Positions 32,984 to 44,045 of a stretch of 64,000 nt of DNA are shown one piece after another; the first letter of the stretch is position 1; each line of letters starts with the position of its first letter. A program made the position numbers and the translations under genes. The notes beneath the pieces were generated by a model, which did no database searches, had not been told where the DNA came from, and was given only the letters and a program-made list of their open reading frames with translations. This DNA is from Pyricularia pennisetigena (lineage: Eukaryota; Ascomycota; Sordariomycetes; Magnaporthales; Pyriculariaceae): positions 248,001 through 312,000 of the forward strand of contig NW_021940926.1 of NCBI RefSeq assembly GCF_004337985.1, read 5' to 3'.

Positions 32984-33377
32984 TATTGCTATTAAAATTT
33001 CGATGTACATAAGTTCGACCTTTGGAAAATATTTCCGGTATGGTTTAAAATCGATTAAACGACCGTAAATTTGTTTTACACTTGGGCTATATTTTTAAAA
33101 CGTTTTCGAAAACTCTATTCCAATTGAAATTGTTTGAAAAACGCCGTACCAATATATTTTTTTCGAAGTTGACGAAATTGTGGTATTTATTATTAAATCC
33201 GAATTTCTCGTTATTCGGTTCCGATTTTCCGTCCCCGATTTTCCTATCGGAAAATATCGATAGCAATGGTGGGGATACCCTTGGATAATTTTCTACCTAA
33301 TATTTTCATGGCGGTCGACAGGTTAACATTTATACAGGGAACGGGGTTAGCGTTAACGCTCCAAAATACGTTGGCCC
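32034..33377. other. AT-rich spacer with ATT microsatellite
   Basis: No gene; the only distinct feature is the trinucleotide array at 32894-32979. Confidence 0.5.
32894..32979. repeat. (ATT)n microsatellite, about 28 units
   Basis: An uninterrupted trinucleotide run ending in ACTATTATTGCTATT. It yields a poly-Ile open frame on the minus strand that is an artefact. Confidence 0.98.
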
Positions 33378-33601
33378 TGTTAGTTTATGTAACTCACTTC
33401 ACGTAAACTGGCACGTGCGTGCAGGCACGTGCACGAACTTTACTAATTTAATCACTTATATAAAGCACCACATTAACGGTAGTTAATCACGTAAAAATAA
33501 ATAAAAACAATCAATAATTTTACAACGGAATTTACAAAATATTTGATATTATAAAGCCCAGGTTTTACAAATCGATTGATTAGTTATAAAACCTATTAAC
33601 A
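33378..33601 (+). repeat. copia 5' LTR
   Basis: Starts TGTTAGTTTATG and ends CTATTAACA. It contains the short palindrome-rich motif GCACGTGCGTGCAGGCACGT. It differs from the 3' LTR at several sites, mostly transitions, in line with RIP after insertion. Confidence 0.88.
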
Positions 33602-33761
33602 CTAATTAATATTGCACACGCAATACAAATAACTAAAATAAAGGGATAAACCGACTTTTTTTTACCTTATACGTCCAAAGGAAATAAAGGATATTTTCCG
33701 GGCAAAATTAAAAATTTCCACCTAACCCGTGCGGGATTTCCCCTGCGCGAATAACACATTA

Positions 33762-36433
33762 TTTGGGGGCTGTGCGATTGTGGGCCCCTTTAAAGAGGGG
33801 GTTGCAAAATCGTAATTTACGACTAAATCGTGGGCCAGTAAATCTGTCAGCAAAATCGTTAACAAAATAATTCGTCATTTTTCAATTTACGTATATAAAC
33901 ACCACAACCACGAAAAAAATAAAATTTGTAAATAAATTGAAACCGTGATTTGCGTTGTAAATATTTATTTATGGAATTTTGGGTTAAACGCCCTTTTCCG
34001 GTTAACCACTCGTTTACAAAACGACCCGGATATTTCCGACGCATTTTTTTTTCCGGTATTGGCGGCGAAAAACGTTTTTCAAACGGTATTATATATCGAT
34101 TTTAAATGGAAAAGGGCGTTTCCAATAATATATAATGTGGAAACAGTTTGGAAAATTTATTAGGGACGGTAGGTAAAATTAATTGTAAAAAACGTAATAC
34201 GTATATATTCATAAAACAATTGGAGTTTATATACACGGTAATACTAATTTGGGTACCCGTATTTCCAGCAAAAATTGGTTTTTTATCGAAAAACTATGGT
34301 TGTAAAATTTGTAAATCGGTTTTTTTTTCCAGGGCGTTTTTTAACCGTTGGAACGTTTTTTGCGTTAAAACCAAACTTTTCCAAATCTTTTTTTATTATA
34401 TTTTAACCCCGTTCGATATACCGGCAATTTGTCGCCAATATTAAATCGCCTAAATCCTTTTTTATACCACGTATTTTTAACGAATTTTTTTATTGGTATA
34501 TAGTTAATTTCTCGTTTAACGTTTGTTTAATATTATAGGCGACCCGCATATTTTCCAACGTATTGGCGGTTTGGAACTGGTTGTTTTTCGATTTCAACGT
34601 TATTTTAATTTTATAACGTAAAATTCGTTGCAGGCGTTTCTTTTTATTTTTTTGTTTTTAGGCGATACGTTGCCGTAAAATAATCGTTTCGTTGGCAACA
34701 GTTTGCAAATCCGAAAAAATATGAACGGTATTTAAATTAAAATAATACGTTTTGGCCGCCAAACGGGTTGCAATAGATTTAACCCGTAAAAATCGGTTAA
34801 CGGTAGGAAAAAATTTGGATATCGCGGAATATTCGTTGCAATGGTTTAATTACGCAGTTTGGCGAATATTTTAGTGCCGTTAATTGGAAATAAACCTGTA
34901 TTTTAGAAACCGGTTATAATATAACCGATGGTAAAAACCGCATTCCAATACCGTTTAAATAAATAAAATTTTGTTAATTTACCATTAAATTAACGTATAA
35001 ATTTAAAAACTATTTATTCGGATCGCTGCAACAAAATTTGAACGGGTAAATTGCGGAATACCTGTTTGGATATATTTATACAATATAACCTGCAGTTCGT
35101 TTTTTAAATAAACGAACACCGATACGTCCATAAATTGTATAAAATACGTTAAATAAAGCGGTAAAATATCGATTTCGATATCGAATTTAAAATAATAATT
35201 AAATATTTTTTCACCAAAATAACCGGTAAAACCGTCGAAAAAAACCACTTCCAAATACGTATTTTGGTTCGCCGTAAATTGGGGTTAATATCGACCGCCC
35301 CACGGTTTGCAAAATCGAGTTTAACGTTAAAAAATTATAACCGAACCATTTTTTTAAAATAAAAAATCCAATCAATTGCACGGTAATAATTTGTAATTAA
35401 AAGTACCGGTTAAAATATTATTTTTAGGTAAATAAAATATTTCCGTCGGAAAACCCGGTATTTAACCGCGTAAAAACAATATCCGCAAATAAATTTAAAT
35501 TAAACCAATTGTTCGTTGGCTATTTTGAAAAAATATAAAAAAACGGTAGCGATTACCCAGCAGCGTTCCCGGCGCCAATTAACATACAATTTTCACGGTT
35601 AACCGGATTTTCGGTGCGTAGTTTTTAATGTTTTTTTTTACAATTAATACCGGTACCCGACCATTTCGCACACCGATTTTAATACCGCATTCGTTAACGT
35701 TCCAAACGGTTAAAAACGTAATTCCAAATTCAACCGCACGAACCGCAATGCGGATATACCAGGTTTTAACGAATTCGATTTATTATTTCCAATTTAAACG
35801 ATAAATTTCCACGGGTTATTGTTTGGTGATTTGCAATTTTGGATGTTTTTTAAATTACCGAACGTACCAAAAATTGTTAATTGGATTATAAAACGGTATC
35901 CGGTATTAACGCATTAAATTGGCAGCAAATATTACGTATTTGGAATTAAAATGGGCGTTTAATTTATTAAATTGTATAATATATATAACAAACCTTTTAT
36001 TTTCAATTTTAATTAGCGTTAAAAACCGTCCAACGTGTTCGACGGATATATTGAATGCGCCAATCAAATTAAAATTCCGTATATACCGCTGGATATTCGA
36101 ATATGGGTAACCATTCCGAATATAAAACGACCGCAACAATTCCGGTTTAAATTTGCCTTTCCGGGCGGTAACCGTTTTTTCGCCATACATTTTAAAATAT
36201 TGGATATAAATACGGGTTGCCAAAATAGTTGGAAATTCGGGGTACGTTATAATATTTATATTAAAGGATTCAATGCGTTTATAGCGTTGTTGTTCGGTAT
36301 TTTATATAAAAATAGTGATTTTGCTAACGATTTTTTAATTAAAAAATTGACGCGGGGTGGCCCACGATTTAATCGTAAATTACGATTTTGCAACCCCTTT
36401 TTTAAAGAGGCCCACAATCGCACAGCTCCCAAG
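33762..36433 (-). mobile_element. pogo/Fot1-like DNA transposon, RIP-inactivated
   Basis: A 2.67-kb element with termini TTTGGGGGCTGTGCGATTG and the matching CAATCGCACAGCTCCCAAG, flanked by TA (33760-33761, 36434-36435). The inverted termini (about 80 bp) match those of the two palindromic 1.27-kb elements, so this looks like the autonomous member of the same group. The minus strand carries a degraded DDE transposase (best piece 35003-35254). It is inserted just inside the 5' LTR of the copia relic. Confidence 0.85.
35003..35254 (-). pseudogene. pogo-type DDE transposase fragment
   Basis: An 83-residue open piece that aligns by eye with the second half of the pogo/Fot1 DDE domain: FFDGFTGY retains the second catalytic Asp in the DG(H/F)xS(H) position, IDILPLYLTYFIQFMDVSVF corresponds to the LPxHtxHlLQPLDvxvF block with the third Asp kept, and YIQTGIPQFTRSNF matches the conserved segment after it. 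Changes such as Pro or Ser lost to Tyr or Phe are as expected from RIP. Further damaged pieces continue upstream (for example 35906-36223). Confidence 0.75.
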
Positions 36434-37279
36434 TAATTCGTTATTACGTAGGCGAAAAAAATTACCAACGTCCTAACACGATCTGAAGTGTTTCCGAAAT
36501 TGCCACCTTGAAATTGTAAAAGGCAATTTACGTAATTATTATAATTACAAACAAACAAACAACGATAATATAAACACCGAAAAACTCTTTTTAACCGGAA
36601 AAAGCGCCCTGGAAAAAACCAGGCGTTTGCTATAAATACGCTAAAAAATACAATAATCCGCAAAATAAATTTGAAAAAAACCAAAAAACGTTATATAACG
36701 ATGAATACAAAATCCCAAAAAGTCCAAAAAATTTAACAATAAAATAAAAAAACGTATAAATTATTAGAATAATCGATAAATTACCATCTACCACCAACGG
36801 CTATTCTTGCAAACGATATAACCGAAAAACTTTTACGATTCGAAAAAAACATTATTTAAACTGGTAAAAAAACGATTGTTAAAATAATTAAACGCCCTTT
36901 AACCAAAAATAATACCGAAATTCCAGGTCCGCAAAAGGAAATATAGCCAAAAAATACGTAGATTTGTAAAACAAATATTAGGCGAATTAAAGAAAAAAGA
37001 AAACAGCAAAGAAAAATAATTAAACCGCCCATTCTTTCAACAATAATATTTTCAACCGACGATATTGAAGAGAATTCCGAATTATAAAAAAACGATTGAA
37101 AGACCAAGCGCATTAAAACGAACATTTAAAGAACGGGAAATTAAACAAACCCCGAATTATAAATTGAAAATAACGAATTTATCCAAATATACGAAAGAAT
37201 TGGAAAAACCAATTTGTCGATATTTACAAACCAAAATTAATCCCTAATAAATTTCAAATTACAGTTCCAATTATATAAA

Positions 37280-37431
37280 TGTCACGTGCCAATCTGGGGT
37301 TGGTGTGGCAATGCAGGTGCACAGGGTGAACAGGGCTTATAGTTGGGATCCGACGAGATACTTGCATGCGCAGGTATTGCTGAACCTTTTGGTTATTGGC
37401 TCATGCGTTAAATCGTCGGGCGCATGTGACA
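37280..37431. repeat. 152-bp solo LTR with 5-bp duplication
   Basis: Starts TGTCACGTGCC and ends GCGCATGTGACA, so its ends are inverted TGTCAC/GTGACA. The flanks are identical, ATAAA at 37275-37279 and 37432-37436. It is a GC-normal island inside the RIP-degraded copia relic, so it inserted after RIP. The sequence differs from the 193-bp sushi-type LTRs; the parent element is not in the window. Confidence 0.8.
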
Positions 37432-40400
37432 ATAAAGCCCCTGCAAAAATTGAATATTTGTCCGATTATAACGTATTCCCACCATTGGAAATACCCAGCG
37501 AACATATTAATGCCAAATTTATTAAAACGTTTACAAATTTGTGGAAAAGAAACAAGGTATTTAGGTGAACCGTATAACGTATTTAACGATAAAATTAACG
37601 ATTTTACCAATTTATTCGAGATTCTATAAATATCGTTAAACCAATTATATGCATTATTTTTTTATACGTTTACAAAAACCGCACACGCGTTTTTTCGAAC
37701 GAATTTAAATGAAAAGAAATAATTTAGAAAACAATATATTTGGAAATAAAAGAGAATTCGACACGCATTATCCGTTAACAATATTTAATTTATTGGAATT
37801 TAATTTCGTTTTAAAACCTGCGCTTAAATCCAACAAACGTAAAGAAACCCAATATGGAAATTTTGAAAATATTTTTGGAAAAAATTCAAAGTGCCAAAGG
37901 GTATTGGGGTTTTTTTATATAAACGAAAAACAATTAATTGCCATTACAATACAAACGGTGCAAAATATACCAAAATTTAAAATCGCTATAACGAATCCGG
38001 CACGATTTTTGCAAATTTTACGCGCCCAATTATTCAACACTATATAAATGGAGGAAAATTACAAAATATTAGGTTAATTTTTTATTAGTTGCTAATACGG
38101 TAAAAAATACGTCAAAATTACACAACCGGGATTATAAAAGCAAACCACAACCAAAATAACAATACCGGAAATGCTGGATATGCAAAAAGCCTAAAAGCAA
38201 ATCGGTATTGCACCCAAAAAAAACAGACAAAAACCCGAAAACAGTAGAAACTTAATTAAAAACGACGAAATAAGCCCCATAAAAAATATACGGAGTTTTT
38301 AACCTCAATTAGAAATATACGGATTTAACAAACGAATAATAAAATAATAATCCAAAAAACTGGAACGATTTAAAAAAAAAGGATAATAACGTTATAAACA
38401 GCGTTTATTTTGTAAATACGGTAATAACAATTTATTTAATTGAAAAATTGTGTAAATACCGCATTGCGACCCATTTGCAAATTAAAAAAAACCAGAAAAC
38501 AATTTTTGCAAATTAAATTTTGCTGCAATACGGAAACTAAATAACCAATTGGCACCAGATTATTTTTTAATATAAAAACGGTAAAAGTTCCAACAACCGG
38601 TATTAACCAAATGCACGTTTTGCAAAAAAAAACCAAAAATTAAAATTAACGAGGGAAATGCAAACAAAATTCGTATTAAATTTAGATTAGGTAATCCAAT
38701 ACCAACGATTGGTATATTTCAATTTTTTAGACCAATCGAACATATTATTTTCCATATAATACCAATATTTACATTTTTCTTTTGTATAAAAAATATGGAT
38801 GTATTCGGTATTTACCTGGATAATATCCGGAACGAATTGGTAACGAAAAAAGGAAACAAAATCCAAATTTTACGTAAATGGGACCACCTATAATTCTTTT
38901 TAAACAATATTTACCACGTTACAACTAATACCATGTTTATAACCAAAATAACCATTACAAAAACAATTTTTTAACATAAGTAAAATTCCGAAAATATTAT
39001 ATTGAAAACTAATAAACCGTTTTTATTACTATTACCCAATTAAAAAAACAACCCCCCCACGTTTTAAATTTTCGTTAAAAATTAAAATCGATTTTAATTA
39101 AGAAATAATTATCGACGTAATATATTTAAAAAATAAATCAATTTTACATATAATTGATACGAACACCGCATTCCAAATTGCACGTTTTTTACGCAATTTA
39201 CACGCCGGAAAAAGCGTGGAAAACATTTAAACATTATTAATTAATTATAAATTTAAAACCACCCGACGTTATTATTTAGAATATAAATACCAATTTTGCG
39301 TTTAACAAAATTAAAAACGAAACGAAGTTGTTAGGTACAAAAATTTAACAAGTTCCAATGGAAACATATTAATTAATTGGTAAATTTAAACTTTATTATA
39401 AAATATTGCGGCGCGTTTACGAAATTATAATTGCACAATGTAGAAAAATAATTTTTAAGTTTATATTATAAACAACCGTAAAAACAGCTAACGATACGGC
39501 AAATCCAAACGGTTTAATACCAAAGTTATTAATATTCGGTGCAATATCTAAAATCATTAACGATTTACCGCCTATAAAAAATCAAATAAACCGTTTAAAA
39601 GTAATTAGCAAAATAATAAACGAATTACGCAAAATGCAGGCCAAACGGCAAAATAACAATCTTATTCACAACGCGAAACAGATTTAATACGGAAATAACC
39701 AATTCGAAATTATTCGAATTCGGAAATAAAATTAAAATTGACGAAAAAGACGGTTAATAATAACGCGATAACAATCCAAACGATAAACGGCCCAGCAAAA
39801 TTTAAAAATATAAATATTAGGCCATATTAAAAATTACCGGAACAGTTAAACCCCAAAAAGCCAGCGAACTGAACCGGAACCGGAAAATCCGAAACCATTT
39901 ATATATTTAAAACCGGTGCAACCAAAACGACGAAATAAACCGCCAAAAATCCCGGGAAATCATCCCAAACGAGCCGGAAATTACCGTAACGGTATAACCA
40001 AACAATAATTGTGGAAATAGAATACCACGGCGAAATAAACGCACCAGGTGACCAAACGCGAAAGTATATTTAATCCAAAAAAAACAATTGGTACAAAATA
40101 TAAAGATTAAATTAAAATAAGAAAATAAAGTTTTTGCGCGAAACGCACCGTTCAAAAAAGCAAATTTTAAAACGATTAAATTCCTATTAACCGCAAACGT
40201 AATTTAACTAGTATATTATCTACAATTACTTAAAATTATAATTTTTAAATGAAAATTAGTCCGAAAAATATGAGATTTATTTAACGCACTATACGAAAAA
40301 TCGAGATTAGTTGATAAAAATTATAACAATTAGGGAAAAAACGATTTATTTACGCAGTTACCCAAATTATAAAATGCAATGAAAAACTTATATTAATATT

Positions 40401-41100
40401 TGCACCCAATTTAATTCTAGAAAATTGTATGTTTATATTCCGAAATATTAACCAAGTTTATATATAAAATTTAATAACGTTGCAAAAAGATATTTTGCTG
40501 CGTAACCCGAAGAAAAAACAATATAAATATCCAACAGGCATAATATTGCATATAATTGAACCGCTATATGAATTTGCAAAATTAGGATTGCATTAGTATG
40601 CAACGTACCAATAATATTATAAAAATATTTAAACTGCGTTTTAAACAGCTGTAATCGGTACTTTATTATTGTAAAAAAATCTTTTTCGGCGTGGCGTTAT
40701 AAGTATGCAAACAAATGACAAGTTAAATTTAAAAAATTAAATTTTATAGCAACAAAAAATTCAAAATTCGCAAAAATTAGATTTAAAACAAGATTTTAAA
40801 AAGATTTATACCGGGAAACGAAAATAATTTTAACGGAAACCATATAACGATAAAAAGCGAGTTGATAAATTTAACAAAAAAGGAACAGGAAAACCAAGTC
40901 GAATTTATTTAATTTAAACAAACGAACCCAAAATATTAACATGTTATTTAAAAAACGAAAAGAATATGTATATTTGTTTATACCAATTAAAAGCAATATT
41001 CGAATGTTTTGCGGCGGTACGAATTAAAAAACCGCAATAAAAAAACTTTTAAACCTTCAATAAAAAATTCCAATGGCAAACCGAAAACGCAAGCAAAAAA

Positions 41101-41886
41101 TTAAATTTATATACCAATTTAATATACGTATTTATTGACGAATTATCCGCCAATAATAAGAGACTCATTTCCCAAATCGGTTACCTAATAATTTGCGGTA
41201 ACGAATGTCACGGCCAGGGTAAGCATAGCACGGAAGCTAGTCTATTGGCACCTATCGACGAAGATTCTACTCTGAGGAGAGGAAAGGAAACAAACAAAGT
41301 TCTGAGCTTGACGCGACGTCGATAAAGGTATCACCCTGGTGGGTCGTTGGTCAGGGGTCAGGGTTAGGGTCTGGTGATCTCATGGTCCAAATGTCACAAC
41401 GAACGTTTATCAAATTACGGAACGCTATTTGAAATTACTGGTAATATACTCCATTGGCTTTTTATTAAAAGCAAAAAGATAACCCGCAATGCTTTAACAA
41501 ATGAACTTTACCGTATGGCGAACGGGTTTATTATGGATTACGAGATAGAACTGGCAATTTCAACCATTATAAAATTTAAAAACGTATTTCCAACTTTTAC
41601 AATTATATATATAAATAATTATTCGTTTTATTAATATTTAGTATAGTTGGAATTTACAATAGAAAAACGGTTAATAATAAATTTAATAAATTTACGGCAA
41701 TTATATAAAAATGGGAAAATAAATAAAATTCGTTGGACTTTTGGAAACGATAATCCGGTAAACGCCAAAATAAAAGAAACATTTAACGGAGTTTTGGGAA
41801 AATTGGTAAACCGGAATAAATTAGAAATACGTGTGGAAAATTGGGTAAAACGCCCCAATAAAACGCCCAATTTACGGAGATTGTAA
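41101..41886 (+). pseudogene. copia RNase H remnant, split by a solo LTR
   Basis: Upstream of the solo LTR the frame reads like the start of copia RNase H (FIDELSANN...SQIGYLI). Downstream, ALTNELYRMANGFIMDYEIELAIS, FTIIYINNYSFY (the VxTDSxSLY position), then EKRLIINLINLRQLYKNGKINKIRW, GNDNPVNAKIKE and NRNKLEIRVENWVKR follow the usual order of the domain end. Asp-to-Asn, Ala-to-Thr and Gly-to-Lys/Arg-type losses are RIP-like. This fixes the copia element on the plus strand. Confidence 0.8.
41206..41398 (-). repeat. solo LTR of the sushi-type Ty3 element
   Basis: All 193 bases are identical, by eye, to the two LTRs of the full element at 49223-55120. It is flanked by ACGAA on both sides (41201-41205, 41399-41403), a proper 5-bp duplication. 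It interrupts the copia RNase H relic and is in the same orientation as the full element. Confidence 0.95.
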
Positions 41887-43447
41887 CCGTTATCGTAAAA
41901 TAAAAATAACAGCGCAAACGTAATTTAATTAAAATATTTGAAACGCACGCAAAAAAAGATCGATTGCGCCAAAATATAAGCACAGCGAAACAAAACGAAA
42001 AAACATCCAAAGCAAACAAAACAAATTAAACCTTTTTTTATTTTCTACGCCGTTTTAAAACATATGTAAAAGTAGGCGCATTGTTATTATTATTATTATC
42101 GGGGATTTTGACTTAAATCACATTAATCGGAAATGTTCCATTACAACGTATTAAGTTATTCACAAACAACCAATCGACCCGCAATTTTGTATTCCGACGA
42201 GAATGTATATTTTAAATTGGTATTATTTTTATTATTATTACACGTATAATCCGCGATTCAAAGTATAATTATTATCGCGGTGCGCCAACGATTAAACATT
42301 TAAAAACAATTAATTAAACGAACAAATTGCAAAATAAAAATTAAAATATTTTCTAGCAGGCCGTTTGTATGGAAAAAATGAAGCGGGTACTTTTCGCCGC
42401 GTTTACGTTTGCAAAAAATTATAAAATTATTATCGTTATGGTCGTTATCGTGTTAACCGGAACAGAATTTTCGAAAACGTTTTTGGTAATTGAAAATACG
42501 CAAAAATAATATCGCGAATTTAAAAAAGTTGCGAAAAATTAGCAACAAATTAAAAAAGAATTGTAAAAAAACGAAACAATATTTAAATAATTATTTATAT
42601 AACAATATAAAATGCCCAAAAAAATATTTATAATAGCGGCGATTTTTAAATTCGTTGATATTATTGTAGCGAACGCCGTTGGCGCCAAAGTTAAATTGTT
42701 TGCCGGCCAAATACGAACGCAGGCAAGCGAAACGCGGTATAAAACGAAATTGATTTGAAAGAGGATCGATTAAAGAATATATTAATGGAAAAAGAAATAA
42801 TAAAAACCAAAAAGAAGTTGTAATTTACCAAAGATAATAACTAAAACCCAAGTTTTAACGAAAAAGTGAAAAAGAATACCGATAAATTTGGAAAAACTTT
42901 TGAAAAAACGTTAAAACGTTAAAACGCCAAAATTAAATTATATAATTGCCAAAACGAATAAAAGGTCAAATGTATTTGAAAAAATCGTTGCTAAATTTGA
43001 AAAGAAAAAACCTCGAAATGCAGGATTAAAAACGACAAAAAACCTTAATATATAAATAAAAAGATCGACAAAAGTTTGCACTCAATTAAACCGGATCGCA
43101 ATTATTATTATTTATTAATTTATCAATTAATTAAAATACAATATGAATGGTTGAGAACAGTTTATATTGTTCGCAATTTAACGCCTATTGGAACGAAAAT
43201 ATTACCGATAATACGCGCACGCCACCATAACAATAAGAATATTATAATTAATTTCAAATAACGGAGATAGAATGATAAAAAGTTGTAAAAAAAAGGAGAA
43301 ATGATTAATTAACGGGGAAAGAATTGTACTTTACAGGTTGCAAAAAAGACCGTTATTATTGATATTAATTTAAAAGATTTAAACGCGTAATTTATTAACC
43401 GAATCAACGATTTAGAGAATATCATCAATCGCCCAAAAAAATGCCGC

Positions 43448-43672
43448 TGTTAGTTTATATAATTTACCTTTCGTAAACTGGCACGTGCGTGCAGGCACGT
43501 GCACAAACTCCACTTACTTAATCACTTATATAGGCACCACATTAACGGTAGTTCATTACGGAAAAAGATAAATAGAGACAATTAATAATTTCACAACGGA
43601 ATTTACAGAGTACTTTATATTATAAGACCTAGGTTTTACAAATCGATTGATTAATTATAAGGCCTATTAACA
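43448..43672 (+). repeat. copia 3' LTR
   Basis: Direct repeat of 33378-33601 (TGTTAGTTTATA to CTATTAACA), 225 bp, followed by the GGCCC target duplication. Confidence 0.88.
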
Positions 43673-44045
43673 GGCCCAATGATAACCAGCGGACAATTAT
43701 ATATTTTCCAAAACGTCCGGAACTTAAACGTTTATATTTTCGAATATAGGCCCGAAATCTTTTCCGATTTTATGTTCGGATTTGCCGTTAATCATACTGT
43801 GAAATTTGTTTGAAGCTTTTTATTCCACCACTTTTATCTAATTGTTTTTAGTAATATTGCGTGTAATTAGTATGAGAAAATACATATAATATATAACGTG
43901 ATAATAGTTTCAAACATTCGTGTATTAAATATATGGGATGTGGAAAAGGTTTTGAAAATGTTTTGCGAAATAACTTGGACGGAATTTTTCCCAAATGCGC
44001 CGAATCTTTCCTCATACTACTTGTTAGCAATCCTGGGTATTATTA

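Larger units (their letters stand above)
33378..43672 (+). mobile_element. RIP-degraded Ty1/copia retrotransposon with nested insertions
   Basis: Bounded by direct LTRs (33378-33601 and 43448-43672) and a perfect 5-bp target duplication, GGCCC, at 33373-33377 and 43673-43677. The sense strand is plus: relics of copia RNase H lie at about 41100-41886. The 10.3-kb span includes a nested pogo-like transposon (33762-36433) and two solo LTRs (37280-37431, 41206-41398). Removing these leaves about 7.3 kb, a reasonable size for an autonomous element. The coding region is destroyed by RIP. About 1.5 kb between the end of RNase H and the 3' LTR is unexplained. Confidence 0.88.

Noticed and set aside
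32810..33010. Poly-isoleucine frame
   Set aside because: Pure translation of the ATT microsatellite.
36256..36684. Minus-strand frame across the right end of the pogo-like element
   Set aside because: It crosses a transposon boundary and is composed of AT-rich, RIP-shifted sequence with no domain.
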